A stretch of DNA of 64,000 nt, taken from Bacillota bacterium. GTDB taxonomy: Bacteria; Bacillota; Sulfobacillia; JAJZYS01; JAJZLH01. The stretch spans positions 97,864 through 161,863 of the forward strand of contig JAJZLY010000007.1 of assembly GCA_021850485.1 (NCBI GenBank), in the 5' to 3' direction. Below, piece by piece: positions 42,660 through 53,914 of the stretch. Numbering within the stretch: position 1 is the first letter of the stretch; each line of letters starts with the position of its first letter. The notes under the pieces are model-generated. The model was not told the origin of the DNA, did not search any database, and worked only from the letters and a program-made list of their open reading frames with translations. The position numbers and the translations under genes were made by a program.

Positions 42660-43199
42660 CTACTTCTTTCCGGCCTTGCCGACCTTGCGCTTGACCCGTT
42701 CACCCTGGTAGCGGATACCCTTACCCTGGTACGGCTCAGGCGGCCGCACCGAACGGATCTTGGCCGCCAGTTCGCCGACCGTCTCCCGGTTGGCGCCTTT
42801 GACCACGACCACCGCCGGCTGCGGCACCTCGAACTGAATACCAGGCGGCGGCACGATTTCCACCGGGTGGCTGTGGCCAACGGTCAGGGTCAGGGTCTGG
42901 CCGCTCAGCGCTGCCCTGTAGCCGACGCCCTGCAATTCGAGCCGGCGCTCGAAGCCGGCCGACACGCCGGTCACCATGTTGGCAACCAGCGCTCGATTCA
43001 GCCCGTGCATGGCCCGCACCTCGGGCGTGTCCTGACCTCTGGTCAGCTGCAGCACCCCATCTTGGTGTGAGATGCCGAGGCGGTGATCGATCGTGCGTGA
43101 GAGGTGGCCCTTCGGTCCCTTGACCGAGACAAAGCCCCCCTGCAACTCGATCTCCACGCCGGGCGGCACCGGAATGGGACGCTCGCCTACCCGTGACAT
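42660..43199 (-). CDS. rplF: 50S ribosomal protein L6
   Basis: A 179-residue L6 with two repeated domains (MSRVGERPIPVPPGVEIEL to about 80, and FERRLELQGVGYRAALSGQ onward) and the C-terminal signature PPEPYQGKGIRYQGERVKRK. Confidence 0.98.
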   Translation of the reverse strand: MSRVGERPIPVPPGVEIELQGGFVSVKGPKGHLSRTIDHRLGISHQDGVLQLTRGQDTPEVRAMHGLNRALVANMVTGVSAGFERRLELQGVGYRAALSGQTLTLTVGHSHPVEIVPPPGIQFEVPQPAVVVVKGANRETVGELAAKIRSVRPPEPYQGKGIRYQGERVKRKVGKAGKK

Positions 43200-43211
43200 C
43201 TTCTCAGCTCC

Positions 43212-43607
43212 TCACCAAATGTAGGCCAAGATCTCGCCGCCGAGTCCCAGCCGACGCGCCTCTTGGTCCGTGACGATGCCGCGAGAGGTGGACACAATGG
43301 CCACACCCAAACCACCCAGCACCTTTGGCACCTCGTCCTTGCCGGCATACACCCGCAGGCCGGGGTGGCTGATCCGGCGCAGTCCCTGCACCACCCGGCT
43401 CTTGTTGGCGCCGTACTTCAGGTGCAGCCGCAGGTACGGATGGCCATCTTTGGTGGTGCGCTCGTAGCGGCGAATGAATCCCTCCGCCTGCAGGATGTGG
43501 GCGATCGCCTCCTTGACGTGAGAGGTCGGCATCTCCACCTGCTCGTGGTGCGCACCACTGGCGTTGCGGATGCGGGTCAGCATATCTGCAATGGGGTCAG
43601 TCATCAT
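43212..43607 (-). CDS. rpsH: 30S ribosomal protein S8
   Basis: A 131-residue S8 beginning [15 protein letters not shown] and ending with [20 protein letters not shown], the 16S rRNA-binding signature. GGAGGT lies eight bases ahead of the first of two adjacent ATGs. Confidence 0.98.
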   Translation of the reverse strand: MMTDPIADMLTRIRNASGAHHEQVEMPTSHVKEAIAHILQAEGFIRRYERTTKDGHPYLRLHLKYGANKSRVVQGLRRISHPGLRVYAGKDEVPKVLGGLGVAIVSTSRGIVTDQEARRLGLGGEILAYIW

Positions 43608-43620
43608 TGGCGCACACCTC

Positions 43621-43806
43621 CTACCAGCTGGACTTGGTCACGCCGGGAAGCTCTCCGCGCTGCGCCCGTTGCCGGAAGCAGTGGCGGCAAAGGCCGAACC
43701 GGCGCATAAAGGCTCTGGCCCGACCGCACCCGAGGCAGCGGTTGTAGGCCTGGGCCTTGAACTTGTGCGGCCGGGCGGCCCGGATCACCTGCGACTTCTT
43801 TGCCAT
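43621..43806 (-). CDS. rpsN: 30S ribosomal protein S14, short zinc form
   Basis: A 61-residue type Z S14. Zinc ligands Cys24, Cys27, Cys40 and Cys43 appear in [10 protein letters not shown] and CRHCFRQRA; the C-terminal [11 protein letters not shown] is conserved. The zinc form in the main operon is usual for Gram-positive bacteria. Confidence 0.98.
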   Translation of the reverse strand: MAKKSQVIRAARPHKFKAQAYNRCLGCGRARAFMRRFGLCRHCFRQRAQRGELPGVTKSSW

Positions 43807-43819
43807 GCTCCTCCACCTC

Positions 43820-44359
43820 TCAGTGTCTGAACGGGAGACCGAGACTGGTCAAAAGCTCTCTGCCCTCTTCGTCGGTTGCGGCCGTGGTCACAACTGTCAC
43901 ATCCATGCCGCGCACCTGGTCGATCTTGTCGTACTCAATTTCGGGGAACAATAACTGCTCCTTGAGCCCGAGTGAGTAGTTGCCTCGGCCATCGAATCCG
44001 CCTTCGGAAAGACCCCGAAAGTCCCGGACCCGGGGCAGAGCGGTCGACACCAGTCGGTCCAAGAAGTCGTACATCCGCTCGCCGCGCAACGTGACCTTGA
44101 CCCCAATGGCCATGCCCTCACGCACCTTGAAGGCCGAGATGGAGTGCTTGGCCTTGGTGATCACCGGCTTTTGACCGGTGATGATCGCCATGTCAGCAGC
44201 TGCAGAATCGAGTAGCTTGGAGTTCTGAATCGCCGCCCCGACCCCCATGTTGACCACGATCTTGTCCAAGCGCGGCACCTGGTGAAAATTGCGGTATCCA
44301 AACCGCTTGGTGAGCGCTGGTACCGACTCCTGGCGCCACTTGTCGCTGAGACGTGCCAC
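43820..44359 (-). CDS. rplE: 50S ribosomal protein L5
   Basis: A 179-residue L5 that holds 5S rRNA. Conserved parts are [36 protein letters not shown] and the C-terminal [23 protein letters not shown] 44359 follows AAAGGGGGAG; the frame opens six codons earlier in the SD region. Confidence 0.98.
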   Translation of the reverse strand: MARLSDKWRQESVPALTKRFGYRNFHQVPRLDKIVVNMGVGAAIQNSKLLDSAAADMAIITGQKPVITKAKHSISAFKVREGMAIGVKVTLRGERMYDFLDRLVSTALPRVRDFRGLSEGGFDGRGNYSLGLKEQLLFPEIEYDKIDQVRGMDVTVVTTAATDEEGRELLTSLGLPFRH

Positions 44360-44373
44360 CTTCGCTCCCCCTT

Positions 44374-44688
44374 TCAATCGAGCACGGTGTCACAGTTGGC
44401 GCAAAGGCGCTGGCTGTGCCCGTCCTCTTTCATCTGGCGCTTCACCTTCACCGGCTGGTGGCAGTGTGTGCAGTAGAGCATCACGTTGGAGGCATCGATG
44501 GCGCCCTCCTTGGTGATGATTCCACCTTGCATGATCTTCTGGGTAGGCTTTTGATGGTGCTTTTGCTTGTGCACACCTTCGACCACCAGCCGACCCTTGT
44601 CGGCGATCACCTTGAGCACTTTGCCGCGACTGCCACGGTCCTTGCCTGAGATCACGACCACTGTGTCGCCCCGCTTGATGCTCGCCAT
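44374..44688 (-). CDS. rplX: 50S ribosomal protein L24 with C-terminal zinc-ribbon-like motif
   Basis: A 104-residue L24 with the N-terminal KOW domain ([20 protein letters not shown]). The C-terminus has two CxxC pairs (Cys73/Cys76 and Cys96/Cys99) that could bind zinc, a variant found in several Gram-positive lineages but not in Bacillus subtilis. Confidence 0.97.
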   Translation of the reverse strand: MASIKRGDTVVVISGKDRGSRGKVLKVIADKGRLVVEGVHKQKHHQKPTQKIMQGGIITKEGAIDASNVMLYCTHCHQPVKVKRQMKEDGHSQRLCANCDTVLD

Positions 44689-44689
44689 C

Positions 44690-45058
44690 TCACATCACCT
44701 CCGGAGCTAAGGAGACGATCTTCATGAACTCGCGCTCGCGCAGTTCCCGGGCCACCGGTCCGAAGATGCGGGTGCCGCGGGGCTCCCGATCGTCACGCAA
44801 GATCACCGCTGCGTTGTCGTCAAAACGGATGTGCGAACCATCTGGCCGTTGCTGCGCTGTACGAGTGCGAACCACGACGGCGTGCACGACATCGCCCTTC
44901 TTGACCTGACCGCCGGGCGCCGCCACCTTGACCGACGCCACGATCACGTCGCCGATGCGCGCATAACGCCGGGTCGAACCTCCGAGCACCTGAATGCACA
45001 TCAGTTCCTTCGCACCGGTGTTGTCCGCAACGTTGAGCCTGGTTTGGGACTGGATCAC
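44690..45058 (-). CDS. rplN: 50S ribosomal protein L14
   Basis: A 122-residue L14 ([20 protein letters not shown]) with the signature [18 protein letters not shown]. The GTG start has AGGAGG upstream. It starts 11 bases after the rpsQ stop. Confidence 0.98.
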   Translation of the reverse strand: MIQSQTRLNVADNTGAKELMCIQVLGGSTRRYARIGDVIVASVKVAAPGGQVKKGDVVHAVVVRTRTAQQRPDGSHIRFDDNAAVILRDDREPRGTRIFGPVARELREREFMKIVSLAPEVM

Positions 45059-45069
45059 GACCTAGCCTC

Positions 45070-45342
45070 CTAACCCTTGTGGGCGGCCACGATTTGGGCT
45101 ACCCGCCAGCGCTTGTCACGGGACAGTGGGCGCACCTCGACGATCTCGACTAGGTCACCGACCTTGGCCTGGTTCGCCTCGTCGTGGGCCTTCAGGCGCG
45201 TGGTCTTGCGAATCCGCCGGCCGAACACCGGGTGCTCGGTCAGCCGCTCTACCTCGACCACCACCGTCTTGTCCATCTTGTCGGACACCACCAGTCCGGT
45301 ACGAACCTTGCGCTGGTTGCGCCCTGCCGCCTGGTCGCTCAT
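45070..45342 (-). CDS. rpsQ: 30S ribosomal protein S17
   Basis: A 90-residue S17 OB-fold protein; [20 protein letters not shown] and [20 protein letters not shown] are the conserved parts. Its ATG overlaps the rpmC stop by four bases. Confidence 0.98.
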   Translation of the reverse strand: MSDQAAGRNQRKVRTGLVVSDKMDKTVVVEVERLTEHPVFGRRIRKTTRLKAHDEANQAKVGDLVEIVEVRPLSRDKRWRVAQIVAAHKG

Positions 45343-45545
45343 GCCCTCTCCTCCTCAGCCAGCTGCCGTTCGCTCCAGATGGTAGCCACTCGCGCGATGT
45401 CCTTGCGCACCTGGCGGATTCTGGACGGGTTCTCCAGCCGGCTGGTCGCCGCTTGAAAGCGCAGGTTGAACAACTCGGTCTTCAGTTGGCTGAGCTTGCC
45501 GGTCAGTTCCGTGTCACTCAACTGGCGCACCTCAGACGCTTTCAT
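45339..45545 (-). CDS. rpmC: 50S ribosomal protein L29
   Basis: A 68-residue L29 of two helices ([20 protein letters not shown], then [20 protein letters not shown]). It overlaps the end of rplP by 14 bases. Confidence 0.97.
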   Translation of the reverse strand: MKASEVRQLSDTELTGKLSQLKTELFNLRFQAATSRLENPSRIRQVRKDIARVATIWSERQLAEEERA

Positions 45546-45969
45546 GAGCCATCTCCCCGCCCGTCTCCCGGGCCACGAACTTGGTGGCGATCGGCAGTTT
45601 GTGCCCAGCTAGCCGCATCGCCTCTTTGGCGGTGGCCTCGTCGACGCCGGCCATCTCGAACATGACCAGACCGGGCTTGACGACGGCGACGTAGTACTCG
45701 ATCGGGCCCTTGCCGGACCCCATCCGCACCTCGGCCGGCTTTTTCGTGTACGGCTTGTCCGGGAAGATGCGAATCCACACCTTGCCGACCCGCTTGATGT
45801 GGCGGGTGAGCGCCACTCGGGCTGACTCGATCTGACGGTCGGTGATCCAGGCCGGCTCCATCGCCATCAGACCGTAATCGCCGAAGTGCACGGTATTGCC
45901 CCGAGTCGCCTGCCCCGCACGACGGCCACGCTGCTGCTTGCGGTACTTGCTGCGCTTAGGGGCCAGCAT
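45532..45969 (-). CDS. rplP: 50S ribosomal protein L16
   Basis: A 145-residue L16 beginning [16 protein letters not shown], with the [20 protein letters not shown] and [20 protein letters not shown] signatures. The ATG shares its A with the rpsC stop (TGATG). Confidence 0.98.
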   Translation of the reverse strand: MLAPKRSKYRKQQRGRRAGQATRGNTVHFGDYGLMAMEPAWITDRQIESARVALTRHIKRVGKVWIRIFPDKPYTKKPAEVRMGSGKGPIEYYVAVVKPGLVMFEMAGVDEATAKEAMRLAGHKLPIATKFVARETGGEMAHESV

Positions 45970-46694
45970 CAGGCACCACCTCCCGGTACCACCTGGGCCA
46001 CCGGCGGCTGGAAGGTCTGGGCCTCACCAGTGGCTGCCGAAGCGGCTTGCGGCTCGCGCGGTGCCTGCCCCGGGTAGATCTCGCCCTTGTTGATCCAGAC
46101 CTTGACTCCAATTTGGCCATAGGTGGTCTTGGCCTCGGCGAACCCGTAGTCGATGTCTGCCCGCAGGGTATGCAGCGGCACAGACCCTTCCCAGTACCAC
46201 TCCTTGCGGTGCATCTCCGCACCACCCAGGCGGCCAGCGACCATCACCTTGATGCCCTTGGCGTTTTGGCGCATGGCCCGCTGAACGGCCTGACGCATTG
46301 CCCGCCGAAACGCCACCCGCCGCTCCAGGGCCGTAGCCACGGACTCGGCGACCAATTGAGCTTCGACGTCCGGGCTTTTGATCTCGATGATGTTGACGAA
46401 CGTCTGCTTATCCGTCATCGCCTCCAGGCGACGGCGCAGCGCCTCCACACCTTGGCCGCCCTTGCCGATCACGACGCCCGGCTTGGCTGTGTGGATGTAC
46501 AGGCGCACCCGATTGGTGGCCCGTTCGATCTCGATCTTGGCGATGCCGGCGTTAGCCAGCTGGTGCTTCACCTGTTTGCGCAAGAGGTCATCTTCGACCA
46601 GGTTGCTGACGTAGTTCTTGCGGCCGAACCACCTGGAGTCCCAGGTGTAGATGACGCCGATGCGCATTGACTTTGGATGGACCTTCTGACCCAC
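45969..46694 (-). CDS. rpsC: 30S ribosomal protein S3
   Basis: A 241-residue S3 with the KH domain ([20 protein letters not shown]) and C-terminal signature [20 protein letters not shown]. The last 25 residues are an Ala/Pro/Gln-rich tail. The GTG start has GGGAGGG upstream. Confidence 0.98.
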   Translation of the reverse strand: MGQKVHPKSMRIGVIYTWDSRWFGRKNYVSNLVEDDLLRKQVKHQLANAGIAKIEIERATNRVRLYIHTAKPGVVIGKGGQGVEALRRRLEAMTDKQTFVNIIEIKSPDVEAQLVAESVATALERRVAFRRAMRQAVQRAMRQNAKGIKVMVAGRLGGAEMHRKEWYWEGSVPLHTLRADIDYGFAEAKTTYGQIGVKVWINKGEIYPGQAPREPQAASAATGEAQTFQPPVAQVVPGGGA

Positions 46695-46699
46695 GCTGA

Positions 46700-47056
46700 C
46701 TATCCCTCCCTCTCGCTGACCACGATCGTGATGTGCGACGTTCGCTTCAAGATGGCGAACATCTGGCCGCGAAATCGAGGGTGTGCCCGTTTCAGGGTTG
46801 GGCCCTCATCGACCATGGCCTGGGATACGACCAGATCGTCGCGATCCATCTGAAAATTGTTCTCAGCGTTGGCCACCGCCGACTTCAGTACCTTGGCCAC
46901 CACCGGAGAGGCGGCCTTAGGGGTGAAGTTAAGGATGGCCAAAGCCTGATCTACCTGCTTGCCTCGGATCTGATTGACCACGATCCGCACCTTGCGAGGA
47001 GCGATCCGGATGTGGCGGGCGATGGCCTTGGCGCTGCCGCTGACTGTCGTTGCCAT
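46700..47056 (-). CDS. rplV: 50S ribosomal protein L22
   Basis: A 118-residue L22 that lines the exit tunnel; [20 protein letters not shown] and the loop [18 protein letters not shown] are conserved. The ATG overlaps the rpsS stop (TAATG). Confidence 0.98.
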   Translation of the reverse strand: MATTVSGSAKAIARHIRIAPRKVRIVVNQIRGKQVDQALAILNFTPKAASPVVAKVLKSAVANAENNFQMDRDDLVVSQAMVDEGPTLKRAHPRFRGQMFAILKRTSHITIVVSEREG

Positions 47057-47340
47057 TACTTCAGCGCCGAGGAACGCTCGGTGTGCGCCCCATGTCCCTT
47101 GAAGGTCCGTGTGGGCGCAAACTCGCCGAGGCGGTGGCCGACCATCTCCTCAGTCAAAAACACCGGCACGTGCTTTCTGCCGTCATGGACGGCGAGGGTG
47201 TGACCAACCATCTCCGGCATGATCACAGCCGCCCGAGCCCAGGTCTTGATGATCCGCTTCTCGCTCTGGCGGTTCATCAAGGTAATCTTGGCCATCAGCG
47301 ACTCCGGCACGTACGGACCCTTCTTGGTAGAACGTCCCAT
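47056..47340 (-). CDS. rpsS: 30S ribosomal protein S19
   Basis: A 94-residue S19 ([20 protein letters not shown]) with the signature [20 protein letters not shown]. It follows rplB with a 10-base gap. Confidence 0.98.
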   Translation of the reverse strand: MGRSTKKGPYVPESLMAKITLMNRQSEKRIIKTWARAAVIMPEMVGHTLAVHDGRKHVPVFLTEEMVGHRLGEFAPTRTFKGHGAHTERSSALK

Positions 47341-47350
47341 GGCTTCCTCC

Positions 47351-48184
47351 CTACCGCTTCTTCCGACGGCTGACGATCATTCGGCTGGATGCCTTCTTCT
47401 TCTTGCGGGTGACCTTGCCCATGGTCGGCTTGCCCCAAGGCGACACCGGAGACGGCCGTCCGATCGGGCTCTTGCCTTCGCCGCCGCCATGCGGGTGGTC
47501 CACCGGGTTCATCACCACGCCGCGCACGGACGGGCGCCATCCCTGCCAGCGGCGGCGTCCGGCCTTGCCGTGCGACTCGTTCTCGTGCTCCAGGTTGCCG
47601 ACCTGACCGACGACGGCCCGGCAAGTCTCCAGCACATAGCGCTGCTCACCGGACGGCAAGCGGAGCAGGACCAACCCCTGATCCTTGGCCATGATCTGCA
47701 CCGAAGCCCCGGCGGAACGGGCCATCTGGGCACCGCGGCCCGGTGCCAGTTCGATGGCGTGCACCTGGGTGCCGACCGGGATGTCCTTGAGCGCCAGAGC
47801 ATTACCCGGTCGGATCTCAGCGGTGGGGCCGCTCATCACGGTGTCGCCGAGCTTGAGTCCAACCGGAGCCAAGATGTAGGCCTTGGCACCGTCGGCATAG
47901 GCGATCAGGGCCAGCCGGGCGGAGCGGTTGGGATCGTACGCCATCTCCTTGACCACACCGGGGACACCGTCATTCTTGCGCTTGAAGTCGACCAGCCGGT
48001 ACTGGCGCTTATGGCCGCCACCGCGATGCCGGGTGGTCATCCGGCCCTGGTTGTTGCGGCCGCCATGACTGCCCTGGCCCTCCAGCAAAGACTTCTCAGG
48101 CTGCTTTTCCGTCAGCTGGGTGAAGTCGGGGATGGCCATCTGGCGGCGGCCAGGCGATGTCGGATTGAAGGTCTTGACCGGCAT
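47351..48184 (-). CDS. rplB: 50S ribosomal protein L2
   Basis: A 277-residue L2. The conserved peptidyl-transferase-proximal segment [18 protein letters not shown] is present, as are [20 protein letters not shown] and the basic C-terminal tail. Confidence 0.98.
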   Translation of the reverse strand: MPVKTFNPTSPGRRQMAIPDFTQLTEKQPEKSLLEGQGSHGGRNNQGRMTTRHRGGGHKRQYRLVDFKRKNDGVPGVVKEMAYDPNRSARLALIAYADGAKAYILAPVGLKLGDTVMSGPTAEIRPGNALALKDIPVGTQVHAIELAPGRGAQMARSAGASVQIMAKDQGLVLLRLPSGEQRYVLETCRAVVGQVGNLEHENESHGKAGRRRWQGWRPSVRGVVMNPVDHPHGGGEGKSPIGRPSPVSPWGKPTMGKVTRKKKKASSRMIVSRRKKR

Positions 48185-48187
48185 CAG

Positions 48188-48472
48188 CTACACCCCCTCG
48201 AAGAATTCGATGGATTTGCCAGGGGCCAACTGCACGACAGCCTTTTTCCAGTCCGACTGATAGCCGGAGGTCTTGCCCTGACGACGCAGCTTGCCGTGCA
48301 CCCGGCTGGTACGGACCGCCGTCACTGGCACCTTAAAGAAGGTCTCCACGGCATGGCGGATCTCCGGCTTGGTGGCCTTGGGGTGCACGCGGAAGGTATA
48401 CATGCCAAGCGCCATCTGAGCGTTTGACTTCTCCGTGACCAAGGGCCGGATCAGCACCTGCTCGACGTTCAT
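48188..48472 (-). CDS. rplW: 50S ribosomal protein L23
   Basis: A 94-residue L23 (MNVEQVLIRPLVTEKSNAQM), located at the tunnel exit. ATG 48472 overlaps the rplD stop (ATGA); the frame is open 18 codons earlier within rplD, but that part is a shadow. Confidence 0.97.
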   Translation of the reverse strand: MNVEQVLIRPLVTEKSNAQMALGMYTFRVHPKATKPEIRHAVETFFKVPVTAVRTSRVHGKLRRQGKTSGYQSDWKKAVVQLAPGKSIEFFEGV

Positions 48473-49086
48473 CGGCCGCTCGCCTCCCCCAGCGCCAACA
48501 GCGCATCGTCGGTCAGCACCAGGCAACGGTGGCTGATCACCGCGAAGGCGTTCAGGTCCCGCACCATCATCGCCGCAGACCCCTGCAGGTTGCGGATCGA
48601 CAACACGGCCTGACGATCCAGCTGTCCGGTGACCAACAGGGCGCCGGATGCTTCAACAGCTTGGAGCAAGGCGGCCATTTGCTGCGTCTTCGGGGCCTCA
48701 AAGCTGAGTTCCGACACCACGCGCACCTGGCCCTCCAGGGCTCGCTGAGCCAAGGCGGAGGCCAGCGCCTGCCGCTTCAGCCGAGCAGGGATGCTCAGCC
48801 GGTAGTCACGCGGCGTCGGACCGAAGACGATGCCACCCTTGCGCCAGTGCGGCGAACGGATAGAGCCCTGACGAGCCCGACCGGTGTGCTTCTGACGCCA
48901 CGGCTTGCGCCCGCCGCCCCGGACCTGAGCCCGGGTCTTCACTGCCGATGTGCCCTGGCGCTGGTTGGCCATGTAAGCGACCAGTGCCTGATGCAAAAGC
49001 GCCTCGTTCACCGTGGACTCGAACACCTCGGGCAAGGTTGCCTCTCCGATCGCTTCGCCGATGGCGCTGTAGCGCGGCGCTTTCAT
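48469..49086 (-). CDS. rplD: 50S ribosomal protein L4
   Basis: A 205-residue L4. The conserved loop is TRAQVRGGGRKPWRQKHTGR, followed by RSPHWRKGGIVFGPTPRDY. Its ATG overlaps the rplC stop by four bases. Confidence 0.98.
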   Translation of the reverse strand: MKAPRYSAIGEAIGEATLPEVFESTVNEALLHQALVAYMANQRQGTSAVKTRAQVRGGGRKPWRQKHTGRARQGSIRSPHWRKGGIVFGPTPRDYRLSIPARLKRQALASALAQRALEGQVRVVSELSFEAPKTQQMAALLQAVEASGALLVTGQLDRQAVLSIRNLQGSAAMMVRDLNAFAVISHRCLVLTDDALLALGEASGR

Positions 49087-49718
49087 GCCCTCACCCGTCC
49101 CTTGATCGCGTCGGTGATCTTCAGCAGAGTGCCGCGCGGACCAGGCACTGCGCCCTGGACCAAAATCAACTGCTGGTCGCCGTGCACAGCTACCACGACC
49201 AGATTCTGAACGGTCACCAGTTCATGCCCATAGCGGCCAGGCATCTTGCGGCCGCGAAAGACCTTGCCGCCGCCGCCAGACATGCGGGGACCGAGCGAAC
49301 CGGTCCGCCGGTGGTACTTGGAGCCGTGGCCCATGGGTCCGCGGTGGAAATTCCATCTCTTGATCACGCCGCTGAACCCTTTGCCTTTGGTCAGACCGCT
49401 GACGTCCACCTTGGCGCCGGCCTCAAATTGGTCGACGGTCAACTCGTGACCGGCCTCGATCGAGCCGTCCAGGCCGCGCAACTCTCGGATTCGCTCTGGA
49501 GTAATCCCCAGCGCCTTGGTCTGGCCGGCCACGGGCCGGCTGGCCTTACGCCGGCTTCCGATCGCCACCACGGCGGCCTGGTAGCCGTCCTGGGCATCGG
49601 TTTTGACCCGCACCACCCGGCACGGCGGTGCGAGCAGGACCGTCACCGGCACCGCCTTACCGGCGTCGGTGAACACCTGCGTCATGCCCAACTTCTTCGC
49701 AAAGATTGCCCGGCTCAT
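49083..49718 (-). CDS. rplC: 50S ribosomal protein L3
   Basis: A 211-residue L3 ([16 protein letters not shown]) with the signature [23 protein letters not shown] 49718 has GAGGAGG upstream; the frame opens 12 codons earlier, but this part is not L3-like. Confidence 0.98.
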   Translation of the reverse strand: MSRAIFAKKLGMTQVFTDAGKAVPVTVLLAPPCRVVRVKTDAQDGYQAAVVAIGSRRKASRPVAGQTKALGITPERIRELRGLDGSIEAGHELTVDQFEAGAKVDVSGLTKGKGFSGVIKRWNFHRGPMGHGSKYHRRTGSLGPRMSGGGGKVFRGRKMPGRYGHELVTVQNLVVVAVHGDQQLILVQGAVPGPRGTLLKITDAIKGRVRA

Positions 49719-49728
49719 GTGATCCTCC

Positions 49729-50037
49729 TCAGAGCTTGATCTCGATGTCCACACCGGCCGGCATGTCGAGCCGCATCAGGGCGTCTACCGTCTTGGGTGT
49801 GGGCTCTAAGATGTCAATCAGGCGCTTGTGGGTGCGGATCTCATATTGCTCGCGGATGTCCTTCTCGCCGTTGGGGGCGGTCAGAATGGTGAACAGGCTG
49901 CGGTCGGTCGGCAGCGGAATCGGCCCCACCACCGTCGATCCGTGCCGCCTGACGGTGTCCACGATGCGCTCGGCCGACTGGTCGAGCACGCGGTGGTCGT
50001 AGGCCTTCAGTCGGATCCGGATCTTCTGCTTCGCCAC
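49729..50037 (-). CDS. rpsJ: 30S ribosomal protein S10
   Basis: A 102-residue S10 ([20 protein letters not shown]) with the [17 protein letters not shown] loop, also the NusB partner in antitermination in characterised bacteria. The GTG start has a weak SD and follows the tuf stop by 14 bases. Confidence 0.98.
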   Translation of the reverse strand: MAKQKIRIRLKAYDHRVLDQSAERIVDTVRRHGSTVVGPIPLPTDRSLFTILTAPNGEKDIREQYEIRTHKRLIDILEPTPKTVDALMRLDMPAGVDIEIKL

Positions 50038-50051
50038 CTTAGATCGCCGCC

Positions 50052-51254
50052 TTATTCCTTGATCTTGGTGACAACGCCGGCGCCGACCGTGCGGCCGCCT
50101 TCGCGAATGGCAAAACGCAGTCCCTCTTCCATGGCGATGGTGGAGATCAGCTCGATCTCCATCTTCACGTTGTCGCCCGGCACCACCATCTCGACGCCCT
50201 CCGGCAGGGCGACGGAGCCGGTGACATCCGTGGTGCGGAAGTAGAACTGGGGACGGTAGCCGTTGAAGAACGGGGTGTGACGCCCGCCTTCTTCCTTGGT
50301 CAAGACGTAGACCTCGGCAGAAAACGACTTGTGCGGCTTGATCGAGCCGGGCTTGGACAGTACCTGGCCACGCTCGATCTCTTCCTTGTCAATGCCGCGC
50401 AGCAGGCAACCGACGTTGTCTCCGGCCACGCCCTCGTCCAGCAGCTTGCGGAACATCTCGACGCCGGTGACCACGCTCTTCTTCGGCTTCTCGGTGAAGC
50501 CCACGACCTCGATTTCGTCGCCGACCTTGACCTTGCCCCGCTCGACACGGCCGGTGGCGACAGTGCCACGGCCGGTGATGGAAAACACGTCTTCGACCGG
50601 CATCAAAAACGGCTTGTCGACGTCGCGCTCAGGGGTCGGGATGTACTCGTCAACCGCGGCCAGCAGCTTGACGATCGGACCGCACCACTGGCAGTCTTCC
50701 TTGCCGCAACCGCACTCCAGCGCCTTCAGCGCTGAGCCGACGATCACCGGTACCTCATCGCCCGGATAGTCGTATGCGGAGAGTTCCTCGCGGACCTCAA
50801 TCTCGACCAGTTCGATCAGCTCCGGGTCGTCCACCATATCCGCCTTATTCAGGAAGACGACGATCTTCGGCACGCCGACCTGGCGGGCCAGCAAGATGTG
50901 CTCACGGGTCTGCGGCATCGGGCCGTCGGTTCCGGCCACCACCAAGATCGCACCGTCCATCTGGGCGGCACCGGTGATCATGTTCTTCACATAGTCGGCG
51001 TGTCCCGGGCAGTCGACGTGGGCGTAGTGGCGGTTTTTGGTCTCGTACTCCACATGCTGAGTGTTGATGGTGATACCGCGTGCCTTCTCCTCAGGCGCGT
51101 TGTCGATCGAGTCGTAGGAACGAAACTCGGCGCCGCCGGAGGCGGCCAGCACCTTGGTGATGGCTGCCGTCAGCGTGGTCTTGCCATGGTCGATGTGACC
51201 GATGGTACCGATGTTGACATGGGGCTTGGTGCGCTCGAACTTCTTCTTGGACAT
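50052..51254 (-). CDS. tuf: Elongation factor Tu
   Basis: A 400-residue GTPase that brings aminoacyl-tRNA to the ribosome. G motifs are GHIDHGKTT (19-27), DCPGHAD (81-87), NKAD (136-139) and SAL (174-176). After SALKALE there is an insert with four Cys (181, 183, 188, 191; [11 protein letters not shown]), absent from E. coli EF-Tu but found in some Clostridia-type species. It is 46 bases downstream of fusA, with GGGGAGGAGG ahead of the ATG. Confidence 0.98.
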   Translation of the reverse strand: MSKKKFERTKPHVNIGTIGHIDHGKTTLTAAITKVLAASGGAEFRSYDSIDNAPEEKARGITINTQHVEYETKNRHYAHVDCPGHADYVKNMITGAAQMDGAILVVAGTDGPMPQTREHILLARQVGVPKIVVFLNKADMVDDPELIELVEIEVREELSAYDYPGDEVPVIVGSALKALECGCGKEDCQWCGPIVKLLAAVDEYIPTPERDVDKPFLMPVEDVFSITGRGTVATGRVERGKVKVGDEIEVVGFTEKPKKSVVTGVEMFRKLLDEGVAGDNVGCLLRGIDKEEIERGQVLSKPGSIKPHKSFSAEVYVLTKEEGGRHTPFFNGYRPQFYFRTTDVTGSVALPEGVEMVVPGDNVKMEIELISTIAMEEGLRFAIREGGRTVGAGVVTKIKE

Positions 51255-51300
51255 GACTCTTCTCTGCCTCCTCCCCGCTAGGGGTCAGCTTAAGGAATCC

Positions 51301-53412
51301 CTACTTTGACTCGCCGCGGCTCTTGACCACGGCTTCGGTGATGTGACGAGGCACCGGGTCGTACTGGGCGAACTGCATGGTGTAGGTGCCGCGGCCCTGG
51401 GTCCGAGAGCGCAAGTCGGTGGCATATCCGAACATCTCGCCCAGCGGTACGGTGCCACGAATGACCTGCATGTGGCCCCTGGCCTCCATGCCTTGGATTT
51501 GGCCGCGCCGGCTGTTCAAGTCGCCGATCACGTCGCCCATATAATCCTCTGGCACGATCACCTCCACCATCATCACCGGCTCCAGCAAGGTCGGACTCGC
51601 CTTGGCGGCAGCCGACTTGACGGCCATCGAGCCAGCGATCTTGAACGCCATCTCAGAGGAGTCCACCTCGTGGTATGAGCCGTCGACCAGGGAGATCTTC
51701 ATGTCGATGGTCGGATAGCCGGCCACCACGCCTGTCAGCAGTGCCTCCCGAACGCCGGCCTCGACCGGTGCCACGTACTCCCTGGGCACCACGCCGCCGA
51801 CGATCTTGGACTCGAAGACCACACCGGCTCCCCGTTCCAGGGGTTCAACCTCAAGGTAGACATGGCCGTACTGGCCGCGGCCACCGGTCTGCCGGATGTA
51901 CTTGCCCTCCGCCTTGGCCGGCTGGGCAATGGTCTCCTTGTATGCCACCTGCGGCTGACCGACATTGGCGGCCACCTTGAACTCTCTGAGCAGGCGGTCG
52001 ACGATGATCTCGAGGTGCAGCTCACCCATGCCGGAGATGATGGTCTGCCCGGTCTCCTGGTCCGTCATCATCCGGAAGGTGGGGTCTTCCTCGGCCAGCT
52101 TGACCAGACTCTGGCCCATCTTGTCCTGGTCCACCTTGGTTTTAGGTTCGATGGCCACCGAGATGACTGGTTCCGGAAACTGCATCGACTCCAGAACGAT
52201 GGGCTGAGTCTCGATGGTCAGCGTGTCGCCGGTGGTGGTGTCCTTGAGACCAACGGCCGCCACGATGTCGCCGGTCGCCACTTCGTGGACTTCCTCGCGG
52301 TGGTTGGCGTGCATCCGCAACAGGCGGCTGATCCGCTCGCGACGCCCCTTGGAACTGTTGTAGACGTACGACCCGGCGCTCAGCTTGCCGGAATAGACCC
52401 GGAAGAAGCACAGCTTGCCCACAAAGGGATCAGTGGCAATCTTGAAGGCCAGAGCCGAAAAGGGCTCGTCGTCAGACGCCGCCCGCACCGCCGGCTCTTC
52501 TGTTCCGGGCAGAATTCCGTTCACCGGTGGTACGTCGAGCGGCGACGGCAGGTAGTCGACAACCGCGTCCAGCAGGCGCTGCACACCCTTGTTGCGATAG
52601 GAGGCACCAGCCAGAACCGGCGTCAGCGTGTTGTCCAGGCAACCCTTGCGCAGAGCAGCCTTGATCTCATCGGGGGAAATCTCTTTGCCTTCCAAGTAGC
52701 GCTCCATCAAGACGTCGTCGTACTCGGCAGCTGCTTCCACCATCACCTCGCGCCAGTGTGCGACCTCGTCGCGCATCTCATCGGGAATGGCCTGCAGTTC
52801 ACTCTTCTGACCCAAGTCGTCCAAAAAGATGACGGCCTGCATGTTGACCAGATCGATCAGACCGCGAAAGGTGGCTTCTTTGCCGATCGGCAGTTGGACT
52901 GGAATGGCCCGCGTGCCGAGGCGATCTTCCATCATGGCGATGGAATGAAAGAAGTCCGCACCCACCGAATCCATCTTGTTCATATAGGCGATACGGGGCA
53001 CCTGATAGCGGTCTGCTTGCCGCCACACCGTCTCTGACTGCGGTTCGACGCCGCCCTTGGCGTCGAACACGGCGATGGCGCCGTCCAGCACGCGCAGGCT
53101 GCGCTCCACCTCGACCGTGAAGTCCACGTGCCCGGGCGTATCAATAATGTTGATTCGATAGTCGCCCCACAGGCAGGTTGTGGCCGCAGACGTGATGGTG
53201 ATGCCGCGCTCTTGCTCCTGCACCATCCAGTCCATGGTGGCAGTTCCCTCGTGCACCTCGCCCAGCCGATGAACGCGTCCGGTGTAGAACAACATCCGTT
53301 CCGTGGTCGTGGTTTTGCCAGCATCGATGTGGGCCATGATGCCAATGTTCCTCAGATGGACGATCTCGTCCATCCGCTCCGGGGTCATCTTCTGATCCAC
53401 CGCTTGTGCCAT
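51301..53412 (-). CDS. fusA: Elongation factor G
   Basis: A 703-residue translocase GTPase. G1 [16 protein letters not shown]2/switch [22 protein letters not shown]3 DTPGHVDFT and G4 NKMD are intact, followed by domains II-V. ATG 53412 has AGGTGG eight bases upstream; in-frame GTG and ATG codons slightly earlier overlap the rpsG stop. Confidence 0.98.
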   Translation of the reverse strand: MAQAVDQKMTPERMDEIVHLRNIGIMAHIDAGKTTTTERMLFYTGRVHRLGEVHEGTATMDWMVQEQERGITITSAATTCLWGDYRINIIDTPGHVDFTVEVERSLRVLDGAIAVFDAKGGVEPQSETVWRQADRYQVPRIAYMNKMDSVGADFFHSIAMMEDRLGTRAIPVQLPIGKEATFRGLIDLVNMQAVIFLDDLGQKSELQAIPDEMRDEVAHWREVMVEAAAEYDDVLMERYLEGKEISPDEIKAALRKGCLDNTLTPVLAGASYRNKGVQRLLDAVVDYLPSPLDVPPVNGILPGTEEPAVRAASDDEPFSALAFKIATDPFVGKLCFFRVYSGKLSAGSYVYNSSKGRRERISRLLRMHANHREEVHEVATGDIVAAVGLKDTTTGDTLTIETQPIVLESMQFPEPVISVAIEPKTKVDQDKMGQSLVKLAEEDPTFRMMTDQETGQTIISGMGELHLEIIVDRLLREFKVAANVGQPQVAYKETIAQPAKAEGKYIRQTGGRGQYGHVYLEVEPLERGAGVVFESKIVGGVVPREYVAPVEAGVREALLTGVVAGYPTIDMKISLVDGSYHEVDSSEMAFKIAGSMAVKSAAAKASPTLLEPVMMVEVIVPEDYMGDVIGDLNSRRGQIQGMEARGHMQVIRGTVPLGEMFGYATDLRSRTQGRGTYTMQFAQYDPVPRHITEAVVKSRGESK

Positions 53413-53417
53413 CCCCA

Positions 53418-53888
53418 TCACCACCTGTAGTGGGCGAACGGCCGGTTGGCCTCCGCCATCCGATGCACGTCTTCACGCCGGCGCACGGCTCCACCCTGGC
53501 CGATGAAGGCGTCCGCCAATTCGCCGGCCAAACGCTCCACCATCGTCCGCTCCGAACGCTGGCGGGCGAACTGCACCAGCCACCTCAAACCGAGCGAGAG
53601 GCGGCGCTCCGGTCGAACCTCGACCGGCACCTGGTAGGTTGAACCGCCCACTCGACGGGGGCGGACCTCCAACACCGGCATAATGTTCTTGAGCGCGCCA
53701 TCTAAAAGCTCCGGCGCCGGCTGGCCAATCTTCTGGCCGGCCAGATTGAACGCCCCATAGACGATCTTCTCGGCCTGGGTCTTATCGCCGGAGTGCATCA
53801 CCTTGTTGGTCAGGCGCGTCACCACTTCCGACCCATACAGTGGGTCCGGGGCAAAGTGCCGATCCGGAATGTGGCCTCTCCTGGGCAA
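53418..53888 (-). CDS. rpsG: 30S ribosomal protein S7
   Basis: A 156-residue S7 that nucleates the 30S head. The core reads [17 protein letters not shown] and the central [20 protein letters not shown] is conserved. A TTG start is used, with GAGGGGG upstream. Confidence 0.98.
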   Translation of the reverse strand: MPRRGHIPDRHFAPDPLYGSEVVTRLTNKVMHSGDKTQAEKIVYGAFNLAGQKIGQPAPELLDGALKNIMPVLEVRPRRVGGSTYQVPVEVRPERRLSLGLRWLVQFARQRSERTMVERLAGELADAFIGQGGAVRRREDVHRMAEANRPFAHYRW

Positions 53889-53914
53889 GGTGGGTCCCCC
53901 TCGTGTGGACTGTG

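Noticed and set aside
47219-48427. 402-codon plus-strand open frame opposite rplB and rplW
   Set aside because: Crosses several ribosomal genes on the other strand; composition is the mirror of their codons.
51862-53037. 391-codon plus-strand open frame opposite fusA
   Set aside because: Antisense shadow of EF-G; no start signal or known family.
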